Of a stretch of 64,000 bases of DNA, positions 37,601 through 50,400 are shown piece by piece. The translations under genes were made by a program, and so were the position numbers. Under the pieces are notes generated by a model. It did no database searches, was not told the origin of the DNA, and saw only the letters and a list, made by a program, of their open reading frames with translations. The DNA lies in NCBI GenBank assembly GCA_000499405.2, contig HG738137.1, forward strand, positions 19,678,603 through 19,742,602. The letters are read 5' to 3'. How positions within the stretch are numbered: the stretch's first letter is position 1; each line of letters opens with the position of its first letter. This DNA is from Onchocerca volvulus (Eukaryota > Nematoda > Chromadorea > Rhabditida > Onchocercidae).

Positions 37601-39299
37601 ATGTTTTGAATAAAATATTGATTATCTCTATATTCAAAAAATGATTTATCAGCCTATTTACTACCTTGCGAATATTTTAGAAATTTTTATAACATAGCAA
37701 ACTCCGATGATAACATTGATTTAGTCCTCTATAAAATACTTTTCCATATAAATTCAAATTTAGCATTTTTCCTTTGCATTGCTGCTGGATTTAGTTATCC
37801 CTACTTATCAAGGCATAGAGTAAAAAACAAAATTATTGCTTTAACGATTATTAAAATAATAAATTCAGTATATTTCGATCAAAATGATTCGAATCGAAAG
37901 ACACCGAAAAGGCCACGAACTATCCTAAACACTCAGCAACGGAAAGCTTTCAAATTAGCCTTCGAAAAAACATCGAAACCATGTCGAAAGGTTTCGTTGT
38001 TGTTCATCTGTAGCTTTAGATTACATTCAAATTTTAATTCACGTTTTACATTCAATTTTTATTTCAAGCATTTCAAAGAATTCGGTCGAAAAATGAACAA
38101 AACAATCAGATTAATATAGTTAGGTTGAGTGTTTGTGAAAAATGTTAGTTGCAGGTGCGTGAACAATTGGCAAAGGAAACAAATTTAAGTGTACGAGTCG
38201 TCCAAGTTTGGTTTCAGAATCAACGTGCCAAGGTAGATATTTAGATATGCAATCTTAATGAGTTTATAATTGCAATTTCCAAAACGAAGTTGCATTATAT
38301 GGCGCCATAAATAAAATTATGGGAAGTGTTTTGCATATTCTATGAGGTGAATAATGATTGAAAATAAAACTTTGAATTGATTTGTAAGTTATCAAGTTAG
38401 ATTGTTTTCCAAAGATTGGAAACATTTTCTGGAATTGATTTGGATTGCTGTTGAGCTGATTAACTTTGAGCAGAATTGTTTATCTTCAGATGAAGAAAAT
38501 TCAGCGGAAACTTGGAGTAGCGGAAGCAAACGATATAGTTTGTTCAGAGATGGATATTAAGTCTAATGATGAACTGAAATCTAATTGCGATTCTGCTAAC
38601 GGTAAATAAGTTTTAATTTGTTAATTATTAAATTAAATAAACGGAATATTTTTGAAAGAAAATAGATGTGTAAAAGTGTAAAATAGAAGTGTAAGAAAAT
38701 AGAAGTGTAATTTTGCAAAAATTAAGTCCCAAAAGACATTACGAGGAGCTCTTTTTTTTGTGATTAAATTGCGATTAAATTATTTTAATTGATTAATTAA
38801 ACATTTCTGTGATTTAAATGCGAAAATTACTGCTTCATTATTCCACTAAATTTTTTTTCACACATTGGCTTAAATAGTTTGTGTGAGATGCATTTTAAAA
38901 TAAAAAATTTTTGGCATCACAAGAATTCTAACTTTTTATTGAAGTACAACGCTCAAAAATGAAAATCAACTGGTTTTCATCATTGAAATTATTTATGGAA
39001 ATTTCCAATCTGTGATGCCCAACATTTCTCAGAAATTCAAAAAGCATTTTAATAGATTCATTTCTTTAAAATACTTGTGACATGAATAAATTGAAAAAAA
39101 CTTCCAATTTTCTTCGCATCAGTTTCATTTCTTTAAATCAGTGGATGACGATAATTTTAGAATAAAAATTGCAGAGCTGGATTCTGAAAACGAAGATGTT
39201 GAGATTGATGATGTAGGAAGTAATGAAGAAAAAAGCAAAGAATCGAATAACCCGATCGCGCAGTTATTTCACATGCATGCAACTTATTTCCTATCGTGA
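31665..39299 (+). CDS. lim-6: LIM-homeodomain transcription factor, LMX1 class (lim-6 type)
   Basis: Neuronal-type transcription factor of the LMX1 class, whose C. elegans member is lim-6. Exons: 31665-31813 (tentative), 32237-32307, 32478-32596, 32672-32790, 37277-37497, 37869-37990, 38155-38232, 38490-38601, 39175-39299 (stop TGA); 371 aa. LIM1 about residues 99-150 ([16 protein letters not shown]); LIM2 about 159-226 ([12 protein letters not shown], final C/H ligands); homeodomain about 239-298 with [19 protein letters not shown], then [17 protein letters not shown], close to LMX1. The C terminus is short and acidic. Exon 1 is uncertain: it encodes a Ser run from an ATC repeat, and translation could instead begin at the ATG 32238, right after TTTGCAG. 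Intron 4 is about 4.5 kb, far larger than the rest, and splits the two LIM domains. Confidence 0.93.
31701..31762 (+). repeat. ATC/TCA trinucleotide microsatellite in lim-6 exon 1 region
   Basis: Imperfect TCA/ATC tandem repeat (with TCG and TTA variants). In the proposed lim-6 frame it encodes a Ser-rich run followed by a Ser/Leu run. A repeat of similar type lies in COP1 exon 5. Confidence 0.8.
32791..37276 (+). other. Large intron 4 of lim-6
   Basis: A 4.5 kb intron with donor GTAAGC and acceptor TTTTCAG. Mostly AT-rich, with locally GC-richer islands near 33950-34090 (two CAGCTG E-boxes at 33961 and 33995) and 36200-36310. An open frame at 35348-35572 has no coding support. Near the 3' end is a perfect tandem duplication (37173-37224). 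Candidate location for cell-specific enhancers, by inference only. Confidence 0.5.
37173..37224. repeat. Perfect 26-base tandem duplication
   Basis: 37173-37198 is repeated exactly at 37199-37224 (core AAGCATGAGACAATGCTC). It lies in lim-6 intron 4, about 50 bases before the LIM2 exon. Perfect identity suggests a recent duplication. Confidence 0.95.
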
Positions 39300-41293
39300 G
39301 ATGTAATTTTAAAGTGATCTATGATTTTATATTCCAAGCGGTGATAGTTAAATATTAACGATGTCTGTATCAATGATAAATCAAATTTTAGAGAAGCGGG
39401 ATGAAGGTTAATGATGTGATTTTCCCGGGAAAAATTTTAAAATAGAATAGTTTAGAATTGAAAATACAACACAATTCATAGAATTAAAGAAAAACAAGAA
39501 TTTTTTCGACATGGAGTTCAATGTTCCGAATTTAAAACTATTTGAATCGCACTGAAAGTTTATAAATCTATCTTCAACTTTTCCTTAGATCAAAGACATA
39601 TCATAATTTCAAATTAATTTATTTTTATTATGTATTAATTCTAATATGGAAAATCTGAATGATAGCTTCAAGGATTGGCTGAAATTTTCACTACTTTCAA
39701 AACAAAAATCACATTTTTTATTATTTTTTAATTCCTGCGGAAACTTATAAAATAAAAGTTCTCTGACATTAGGAAAACTGATATATTAATAAAAATATTA
39801 ATTTCCAACTTTAATTTTTAGCCATTCAACAAATGCAGCAAAAATAATAACTATTGCATCATCATAAAAAGTTGCAATTGAAGCTCATTTTTGTCTTAAC
39901 TCACTATTTCAACAATAACCGTTCATTCCTGTTTATTTTTACCAGAAATATGCAAAAAGTTCTGCTTGATGACTGTTTTATTCAAATACTTAAAACAGCT
40001 CAACAAGTCTCTCAATCGTTCATGTTGGAACTTGAATTTCATCTTTTTTTTTTTTTTTTATAATTTTGTCTCGAGATTTAAATAAAACTTTGGAGAAACG
40101 ATAAGAAAAAAGGTCGGTTATTCATCTACCGATGGAATGCTAACACAGTGTAAGAAGAATTCTATCATCGAGCATCTAAGCAAGTCAAAAAGTTGTTGAA
40201 AATACGAGCACAAAAAACCGAATATTCTAGAAGCAATACGTTCGATATCTTTGCCAGAATAAGTGATGAGCAAGAAGATTTACAATCTGATCAACATAAA
40301 TTACTGATAAAAGATAAGAGATAATAATGGATCATCAGGTTTTGTATTGATTTGATTCTATAAAGTTATAAAATGTTTATTGATAGAAATATCTGCGGAA
40401 AATGAGATAAAGGGAAAATGATAAATTATCTTAAGTTAAAAATATGGTCCAATTTCGGATTTAATAGATCATATGTCTTCTTTCTCATCCGATCTTTTTT
40501 GTCTTTTTCGGATTGCGAATATTATTAGACGAGAATTATGCAAATTCTTTCTCATTTTCGAATCAAACTTGATTAATTATCATAATTAATTTGTCAACTA
40601 ACGATTGTCCATTTCAATAGCTATTTAAAACTATGGAAATGAATTTGCTGAAGTAATTGATGTAGTAATCGGTTAAGTATGTTCTTTGTCACCATGGTAA
40701 CGTTCATCATTACTATAGTCCAAATGCCATTTCTAATAATGAAATTTAAAAGTTTGCATATTCAGAATATTTTTCGTAATTTCGATTTTTGAATTAGAAG
40801 ATTTCTCAAATGTTGGTTTTGATTAAATCTTAACTTCGTCGAAATTTCTTGCCAATTATCGATAGAAATTCTGGTTTGATTAGTCAGATAGAACTGAGCG
40901 AGATGGAAGTAAGTAAAGAATGTATTAAACTGATAGATGATCCACTATATGGTTATCGTAACAATCCCTATTCGTTAATGTTTTAATTCTATAATCTTTT
41001 TAGCTAATCATTTTGCTTCCAGAAAATTGTTTAGATCAAGTTGAGACATTTTCTAGAAGATTACTAATAGTTCAACTAAATGGAATTGGAATATTTTAAA
41101 ATAATCATTTTAAACTATTTTCCTTGTTTTCCTTATTGTTATTTCCAGATAAGCCCATTACTACGCATTCTATGCCACTTTTTATGAATATGATTATTAT
41201 GTGCTGTATTTTGATGTAACTTATTGTTTCAGTCATATTATACATTCTATTTCAAACTTTTTCTTTATAAAATTCTCAATTGAATTCAGATGA
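39300..41293 (+). other. Intergenic region lim-6 to B9D1
   Basis: About 2 kb containing the lim-6 3' UTR and the B9D1 promoter. The one motif recognised is the X-box at 40688-40701. No further gene seen; the open frame at 39854-40063 is not supported. Confidence 0.5.
40688..40701 (+). promoter_or_regulatory. X-box (RFX/DAF-19 binding motif) upstream of B9D1
   Basis: GTCACCATGGTAAC fits the X-box consensus GTHNYYATRRNAAC at every position. In C. elegans DAF-19 (RFX family) activates cilium genes, including transition-zone genes, through such promoter motifs. It lies 592 bases upstream of the B9D1 start, on the promoter side, and downstream of lim-6. Confidence 0.7.
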
Positions 41294-43709
41294 ATGAGTG
41301 TTAAACAATCAAAGTTATCAAATTTCATTGTGTTACTAAACGGACAAATCGATAGCGCCAAGGTTTCTTGTATTTCATATCTTATTTAGTTGTAAAATCA
41401 TTAAATCGTTCATTTCCTTTTCTGAATCTAATTTTTGCACATATTTCTGCAGAATCTTTGCGGCTTCGATTCACTTTTCAGTATGAGACAAGAAAGAAGA
41501 TTCTGAAAGAAAGATATCATTCCATGTTCGGCCTATCTTTCTAATTTACCTTAACTTTTAGCAAGATGATAAGCATTCGAATAATCGAAGCTTCTTAGAT
41601 TTGCAAGTTTGAAAACAGGCCAGCTACTAAGACGTTGTTTAAATAAAGCTTTAATTAGAGTGCGAATAAGTGCAAAGGTTTTTTTTTTTTTTTTACCAGT
41701 TTTATTATTCATTTATTGAATTGATTTATTAACTGTTGAATTATCGTTGTAAATTGCAGTTCTTCTCATTTGATAATTTTTATTGCAAATACTCATATGT
41801 ATATGGTATTGATTGGAAGCAAGTTGGTGGCATTCATGAAGGACTGAGTGCACGATGTGAACGTTCCGGAAATACCGGTATAACTGTTGGTATGCCTATC
41901 GAAGCCACCTTTATCTCAACGAATCCATTTGGTTGTATGTTTTTGCTCAACTTGTTCTAAAATTTTATAAAACTTGACATCCTTTCTTTACCACTGAATT
42001 AGGATATGATATCTGAAGATTTACTGCAGTAGAAGCAGTAGTTAAATAGTCCTAGATTTCAGATTTTTTTCTGATAGCAAGAACTCTTTAGAAGTGATAA
42101 ACTTAAGGAATGGCTTGAAATTAAACAAAATGTCTAGTAACAATTTCCTTCATCCCTATCCCATCAAAATAATTAAAACTTGTAAATAATAATTTATTAT
42201 CAGATCAGGTAATAAAAAGGTAATTTTGTAATGCTAGCAATGATGTTAACTTTAGATATGAGCAGCTGGCACAATCTAGAATATAAATTTGTTTCAAATG
42301 AAATATAAATTTGTCTGAATATTTGCAAGTTATAAATGCATAGAATAAGTAACATTCTGCAAATGCTTATTTCATTTTACATCTCCCTGCGAGACCATAT
42401 TTAAGCATTGAGATCAACGTATATGTTATCTATGAAAAAATAATAAATGATTTGTTTGGGGCCGCAAATTGTTCTCACTTGTTATGGATCAGATTTCTTT
42501 GGCAATGATGTTATTTGTGGCTATGGAGCTGTGCATATTCCAACTGTTCCGGGAAGGTAATTTTTCAGATTTAAAGTTCAAGACTCCATGTTAATTTATC
42601 TGATTCTTCAGAGTAGCTTTTCTTCAATGAAATATTGTTTCCCCTCAGAAAAATTAGTCATCATTATTATATCTCTCTGATGCATTTATTGATAGCTTCC
42701 GCAGTCAGTAATTAATTATAATAGTAGGATTTCAAATATAGATAAATGAAAATGTAAGACACACAACAGTTTTGTTGCATAAATATGGCAAGACTGCTTC
42801 ATCGAATTACTTGATTTCAGCTAATTGGGAAATTTCATATTTCAGTCCCCAAATGTACAAATTTTAGAACGATCAGAAAGATAACAATGTTTGTACCGGA
42901 AGCTTCCACATTGTTACAGCGTTTTATCGGGTGGCTTACTGGGAAAAGGGCTGAATTCGTTGATCCAAAAATCGTCGCAACGGCAGATGGCCGACAAGGT
43001 AGAAAAAAAATTAATGGAACTTTGAAAGCAATAATTAACTGCTATTTGTGTTTCAAGCATTTTTAGTTCCATAACTTTTTAATAGCTGGAAATATTTTGT
43101 GTTTTAAATGTTGTTCATTCTAAATGAACAACAGTGCAACTACTCATAGGTATATGGTATTGATTGGAAGCAAATATTTATGAAGGATTAAATGCACGAT
43201 ATGAATTTGCAGTTACAAAAGTAAGAAGCCAAGGAATCATCATTATAACTATGGATATTGTACTTAAAGATATGAAGAAGTATGGATATGACGTGGTGCC
43301 ATCATCATTATACAACATTTCAGAACGTCCCCTACCTGATTTCACGAAGATATTTGATGAACAGGTTAATTCCATTCAATCATAAAAACTAATCTTACTT
43401 TTAAATCCATTAATGTTAAATCTTTACTATCCTCCTGTCACTAATATTGTTGCTGAAGTGAAACTAATAATCGGTAAGACCGACTCTTTTTTTTTCCAGA
43501 TTCAAATTCGCCAAGGCGAAAGACTAACACACCCAATCCCTGAATCTAAGGTAGAAATGTACGAGTACGAACTTGAACCAGGACCATCAAATACCTCTCA
43601 ACTAATGAAGTCACATGCTGCATCAACTCGACCAATTCCCATACCACGACAAATAATAGAAAAAAGTATGGATATCGCGGAAGAAATCAGTGAAGGAACA
43701 ATAACCTAA
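41294..43709 (+). CDS. mksr-1: B9 domain protein B9D1 (MKSR-1), ciliary transition zone
   Basis: B9D1 is part of the MKS module at the ciliary transition zone. Exons 41294-41362, 41760-41934, 42460-42556, 42868-42998, 43213-43364, 43500-43709 (stop TAA); 277 aa. Strong matches to human B9D1: [107 protein letters not shown]. The start ATG overlaps an out-of-frame ATG four bases before it and follows AATTCAG. Odd points: the exon 3 acceptor reads GG rather than AG; a broken copy of exon 2 sits in intron 4; the protein is about 70 residues longer than human, with a hydrophilic tail from exon 6. An X-box lies upstream. In a worm this protein would be expected in ciliated sensory neurons. Confidence 0.93.
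43135..43205 (+). pseudogene. Decayed duplicate of B9D1 exon 2 within intron 4
   Basis: Aligns to 41784-41861 of exon 2: 71 versus 78 bases. The first 39 bases differ at two positions, followed by a 7-base deletion and several further substitutions. A TAT to TAG change puts a stop in the copied frame and the deletion shifts it, so it cannot serve as a replacement exon. It ends 7 bases before exon 5 begins. Confidence 0.85.
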
Positions 43710-44133
43710 AATCATATAACCAATCCTGTCAGTAAATACTTTCAAATTAAACTATATCTTAATTAACTGCTTTGTTGCTGCACAGACACAATTCATCACA
43801 ACCTATTTGACATTCCACATCAAATTGCAAAAATTCCACTTTTTCCCTTAGTCTATCGAGCAGTCGTCCGGAAAACTAATATGACTCTAAAAGTATTTTG
43901 GTGAATTTGTAATTTATAGATCAATTAAAGTTCAGGTATATTACTCACTTGTAGCATGGAGAATTTCACACTTACACTGCACAAAATCCATATAATATAC
44001 AGTGCAGCGCGTTATACAACTATAAATTGAAAAGTCTGCAAGACAAAAAAACAACAAAATTTATCACAAAAATAACAAGGAACCAATTATGTTTACAACT
44101 TTGCGCATCCAAACAAATATATATTTTATCGTC
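43710..44133. other. Short intergenic region between convergent B9D1 and rpl-19
   Basis: About 420 bases holding the 3' UTRs of two convergent genes. Nothing else recognised. Confidence 0.5.
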
Positions 44134-45453
44134 TTACTTCTCTACTGCTTTCGATTCTTTTGTTTCCTTGCTAGCGACTGTATCTTTTTCACTCTCTGAG
44201 ATTTTGCGCAATGCTTCTGCTCTCTTCATTACTAAACGTTGTTCACGTCGTTTTCTGGATTCCTTATTCTTGGCACGACGTGCTTCTGCTTGTTCCCTGC
44301 AATTATTAAAAACAGTAATTTTTTTTTTTTTTTTAGCAAAATTACTTATGTTTTCTGTTACTCTTAAATTTTAACTATCGAATTATTCATTCTCAAACTT
44401 CAAAAGCTGACTGGGACTTCAATTTTAAAAGCAGCTTAAATTCTTTCACATCGATTGAAAAGTACAAGACGAAAAACCTTCTCAAAAGACTTACGCCAGT
44501 TGTTTAGAGCGTGTATTTTCAGTCTTCCTTTTGAAAATGAATTCCATTAAATTGCGTTTATTCTTAAATGCATTACCCTTGGCTCGAAGATAAAGATCGT
44601 GGTATCTAAAAGAAATAAACGCAAATGTGATAACAAAATTAAACCAAAATATCAAGAAATAAGTGAAAATATTAATTTTTATGATTTGCACCCCAAATAA
44701 TTATGCAAATGCTTAATAACTGACAGATGTTTGTCAATTTTCTTTGCTTCACGGTAACGCTTCAAAAGATGACGAAGTACACGCATTCGACGGATCCACA
44801 AAATCTTTTCCGGCATACGTGCATTTTGTGTACCACGTCTCTTTCCATGACCCATATGACGACCCTAAAACCATTCAAAATTATACGAAAGTAAATGTGA
44901 TAAAACAGAATTACTGTTAGAGCAGAAATCCCTAAAAGACTTCATTAAAGTTTATTATATCAACATTGAATGAAATATTATTAAAAATATGAGAAAACAT
45001 GAGATGATATCAACACACCTTTCTGCGAGCTTCCAAATTTTTGCGAGCACGATACCGTGAATGCACTGCAATTGGCTTACGAATTATCAAACCATCCTTG
45101 ACAAGTCGTCTGATATTCTGTCGCGAATTGGCGTTGGAAATTTCATTGATTTCATTTGGATCCAACCAGACTTTCTTTTTACCACATTTTAATACATCTG
45201 CGGCCAATCTTTTCTGAAGTCGCAGGCCACTGCAAAATATAAATTACTTAACCCAATCTCATACAACCTAATGAAGTGAAGTCAGAAAATTCTACGTTCG
45301 AAGTCTCACTTCTTATAATTAAAACTTGTTCTATAAGTGCAACAATAACTTATTAAGTCCAATCTTCTATTCAAGATATATTACTGATATTTGAAAATTC
45401 TAGATTAGTTAAATGAACCAACTAATTCAATATAATGTCATAACAAACCTCAT
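44134..45453 (-). CDS. rpl-19: 60S ribosomal protein L19
   Basis: eL19, a large-subunit ribosomal protein. Exons 45449-45453 (only ATG AG), 45019-45229, 44725-44864, 44495-44605, 44134-44296 (stop TAA); 209 aa against about 196 in human. The five-base first exon, carrying just Met and two bases of Ser, is common for this gene. Matches: [96 protein letters not shown], then a basic C terminus and a charged tail ending SKAVEK that accounts for the extra length. It is divergent from the EMSY-like gene. Confidence 0.97.
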
Positions 45454-47428
45454 GATGATGTACCGTAATATAACTAAAACAAAATATAATATCCAAGTCA
45501 ATCTACAGCAACCTGAAAAAGAAATGGATTATAGTTACACTGTTCAATAAACCGAATGCGGTTATATTGTTTACTACACCGAATGCGACATCTACAAACA
45601 ATGTTGTACAATGAGCATAGTATGAAAAAAACTATGAAAAGAAGAAAACTAATATCAAGCAAAAATGGAAGATTTAAATCAACTGATAAATAATAATTCA
45701 AATTTCTAGTCCGAAAAACTTTTATCTGCAGTGGAAAATAAAGAAAGTGATGAAAATATTTATAGGTACTTCAGCGTCACTAGATCATTAATGCCGATCA
45801 TAGGGATAAGGGAAGTTTCGTAATTATTGTAGTAAAACTGCTTGTGGTCTTAAACAACAATTCGTTTAGTGCATCCAAATGATTATTTTCTTTAAAAAAG
45901 TTTACGAATCAATATTAAGATTCAATATTTCTGCATAATGCAGTAATGAAATCATGACAAACTGCATGATGCAAACACAAACTGCATTATGTACCTGAAA
46001 AAGTAATCAGATATCACCCGTCTTCCACGTCACGTACGTCAAGTACCACGTATCAAGACCGGAAACCAGACATCATCAGACCACATCGAATCTCAATTCG
46101 ACAAGCATCTTACAAACAACCAACTTCCCTATGACCGCAACGCAGATCAAGACGCGACGCGTTCTACGTGGGACGAAGATGTTCATAATGGTGGGTAAGC
46201 ATTTAACACCCTGTGAACGCGCGACATTCAAAGTGGTGGAATTCAGTCATCTGGTAGACTTTCCTTCAAGTCGGGGGTATTTTTTCTCGATTGGTTGTCT
46301 GAATCTCGATTTCAAGTTTCAGTGTGATATGTAACATTCCATATTATTTATTAATTAATTTAATATTTTCCGACGTTGACATCAGTGTTTGTATTTGTTC
46401 GATTGCATGAATTTGATTAACCATTGGATCAAGTCGATTTCTTCCACTGAACCTTTCGTCTCTCGGTCTATATGTTGAAGGTATGATCTATTACGAAACT
46501 GGTTAACATTTGATAGGAATGGAGAATAATATCGAGAACTTGAATCAAAAAAACCGCTTCGTCAAAGTTGAATATTCGGCTCCTTTCTTGTTTCTAAGCG
46601 AAATGATAAATTTGGAAACTCGAAATGGATGATGAGTCAGTGGTCAGCTTGTTGACCATAATAAAGAGTGAATAATGGCGTTTCCTCCAGTTCTGCTCGA
46701 AGAATGAAAGAGAGAGAGGAAGAGAGAGAGAGAGAGGGAGGAAGGAGATATGCATTGCGCATTCGTCCCTCCACCGTCTATTCTAACCATTCCTCCGGGT
46801 AGATACATGAATACCCACCTTGTTCTAATCTTTTACTCTTTTATCACTTGTTTTATTCTTGGTAGTTTTATCTGAGAGTTATTGGTGGTCCAACATCAGA
46901 AAAAGGATGAAATAATATTCGAGCATTGCAATCTTTGGAAAATGTGATTCAGTTTCTGTTTTACCAACTTTACTCATCTTTCATTCCTGTAATGTACTTC
47001 AGGACTTATAGGAAAGAAGAAAGGATTAGTCAAGAATAAGCGAAAATAGATGAGGCTCACTAAGGGGATTCATATACGGACGTATTAATTTGACTGAGCT
47101 ATTCACATTGTTTATAATTTTTTTCTCAGATCAGAAATAGAAATAGCGGCATTTTTAGAAAGCATCCATCGTTAGGCAGTAACATTCCTAATAGATGAGA
47201 ACGATATTTCCTCTTCTCTTTCTAAAATTTTTCCATCGCAGTAAATTGCTTGCTACATTATCAGGCTTGGCCAGTTAATTCTGTCACTTTTCATCCATCC
47301 TCTCTTGTTGATGTTTTCAAACAAAATTACTGGTTTTCAACAAAACATGATTAATTTAAAAAATGAAACAATGGTCATTTGCTCTTTTACCATTCATTTA
47401 TTAAAATAAGACTTCTCATTTCTTTTAG
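45454..47428. promoter_or_regulatory. Divergent promoter region of rpl-19 and EMSY-like gene, including intron 1
   Basis: Between the two starts lies a GC-richer island (about 46010-46200) with four ACGT cores in 25 bases (46027-46051). A purine-rich GA microsatellite spans about 46707-46745. 46191-47428 would be intron 1 of the EMSY-like gene if exon 1 at 46131 is correct. Confidence 0.45.
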
Positions 47429-50400
47429 GATCATTTGGAATTAAAAAATGCTGTGGTAATGGACCAGCAAGAATTACCAATATCTTCAAGTCCCAATACA
47501 GCAACTAATGAACAGGAAAAGAAGCAAACAGTTGCTGTGGATGAACTTATCAAAGAGAAGGTTACAGTGAGGCGTAATAATTGTGATGAAGAAGATTGTA
47601 ATTATATGCTACGTATACTTGGTGAGTTTTGATATATAATACTTATTATGACAGTATTATTATATATACTTTCGTTAATTGATTGCGAATATAATATCGA
47701 ATTCATTGATATGTTAGATTTCAGAAAAGGATGCATTCTCGACAGTTGTTTCCGCTTTCCGTGCTCAAGGAATGCTAAATGATTACAAGAGAATACTGCT
47801 CGAGCACCTGAAAACAGCTTTATTGTATGTTTTCATGCTTTATTTAGTTTAATTATTGATCTGTTTAATGACGATATTTTTTAGCCTGTGATGGCATGTA
47901 TATTAACAATTAGTTACGTAATTTTTCTTTCTATGAACGCTTTGTAAAAGAAATCATAATTTTATAGTATATCTGATGAATCTTATCACGCGGAAATACG
48001 ACAAGCAGCTAATGATGAAGTGTTGTCGAAAATAGCGCAAACGTATATTTTTTGGTCTTCTGAAAAATTTTTGGCCTTCCGAATTTATTTTTGTTTTAAA
48101 TTTATTTACTACAAGCAGAATGAGTAAAGAATGCCAAGTTTTTTGTTTGTTGGCTTGTTTCTTATTTTTAATGGAAAAATATTCAAGTAAAGCGGTTTTC
48201 TGTGTTAAATCAAATTTATAAAAAAAGATATTTTGATTTTTTTTCTCTCTCAATATATATATATTTTTTCTATATAAAATATTTTGATTATGTTATACTA
48301 CGAAAATCACATTTTTTTTCTCTTTTAGTTTGAGTCCATCGTATGATACATATGCACAGTGGGGAATTGAAAGCTTGGATCCAATACCACATTATGATGA
48401 CGTAAGTTTCAAAATTAAAGAATATACGGTGCATTATTTTCTCTCAAGATACTTTGATTTTAGTTCAATTATTTCCACTTTCATTTGTAAAAAATTTATT
48501 CTTTGAATCCAAGACAGTATAGATTTTTTAGCACTCGTGATTAGTATTATTCGACAGACAGAATCATGATATTTTATTACTGAGTTGTTATTTTGAGATT
48601 CCCATTCAAGAGAATATTGCTGATGACGATAATGTAGACCAAAATATTGCAAATGAATTGCTAAAACTTGCGAAGGTGCATAATGCAAAGCTACGTGATG
48701 CAAATACTGCACTACATGAAATGATTGCATTGCCTAAAGCTCCTTACGGTAAGTTATTATAAAATCAGTTCATCGTTTTTTTTTCCTTTTTTCTTTTTGT
48801 TAATTGGAAATAATTACATTACAAAAACATTGAAAGATTATAAAAAAATTGATTTGTATGTCGCAAAGCCTTTTGATTTAATTTTGGCTTCATTTTTCAT
48901 TTCTAGATTCTTTTTTTCCATATCAAAATATAAATATTATTTGTTATAGTCCCGGAAAGGCTGCGCTTGTTATTGCGTGAAACGGAAAATGATTATAAGG
49001 GACGTGTTGATTTATTGATTTCTGGTGAAGATCGTGATGATACACGAACTTGTCGAGTAACCTCTGGTCTCATCAAATCTGAAATATTGGTTATTAAATT
49101 TCCGTTTAGTATAAGTCACATAGAATTTCAAACTTTTTAGTATTAAGCTGCTGTAATTGTTTTTAATATTTTTCTTCATGCTGTAGATATAGTTGATATT
49201 GTCTTCATTTATGCCATTTAAAAAAGATGCTGATTATTTTTCATTCTTTAGAGTTACTTGATTTCTTATAATTAAGAATATTTTAATATAAAATAGGTTA
49301 ATATTTTTGACTGAAAGAAAAATAAAACTCATTATTTTGAGTTAGTGGTAATTCAGATCGTACATATAATATAATTTTTTTAGCCATTCGATGAAAGTCA
49401 ACAGTTCACAAGAATGACGCAAAGTGCAGAGAAATTGTATGTTAGTGATTCAAGCCAAAAAACACCGACTTACTATGATGTGACACCATCAACAAGTACG
49501 GCACGTCCAAGTTCCCTTGAATTGGCTACATCCTGTCCATCTTCGAGTTCCAGTTCAACTCCAATTATTTCTTCCGATCAAGCTATTCTTATATCGAAGT
49601 GTAATGTTCAAGGTTGTTTTGGATTAAATTTTCTTACATGATATATACTTTAATCTTTTATTTTAAGTATGACTCCTTCTATGCTTCAGTTTTCATTTTT
49701 GTTTGTTCCGTTAATAATTCTGTATCTGAATTCTCTTGAAAAGAGAAATCGATATAAAAGAAAATATTAAATTTATCTTTCTCAAAGTTAAATGATGTTA
49801 GTTGCAGCTGATGAAGATTTTGATTCGCTTGCTGGCGAATATGTAAGACCAAAAAAACGACGGGTAAGACAGGTGATATTCACTTTTAGTGCTTAATTAT
49901 ATGAAAAAATAAAAATTCATTGATTCTCGATTTCTTCAAAAAGTTATTGCAAATTGAGAACATATAAATATAGGAAAGTAAAGCATATAGAAGTAATTTT
50001 TCCTTCAGATACAAATGTTAGCGAACTTTGACTTAGATGAAGTTAAAGAACTAGTAAGATCTTTCGGAGGCAACTACATTATGGAGCTATATTTATTGAA
50101 GCGAAATTTCATTTTATTATATTTTTTCTTATATTTTCCCCTTTTTGACATTTCATATTTCCCATAATTTTCACTTCTTTTCAATTTCTTGTTCTCTACA
50201 CTTCTATCCAGTAATATTTGAAAGTTTTTTTCTTTTAGCGCGATTTGTCTGCTACATGTGCACGAGTGCTACCATTCAGGTTCCAATCACCAGCTCCAGG
50301 ACAGAAAAGTAAACCCATTCGCGGGAATCCTGATCGACGGTATGTTTAGTGCGAAATTTATTTTTAATCATGAAGATTTTATAAACATTAGATACTGTCG

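Noticed and set aside
38655..38712. Short tandem-like repeats (AATAGAAGTGTAA) in lim-6 intron 8
   Set aside because: Degenerate and short; not distinguishable from simple sequence.
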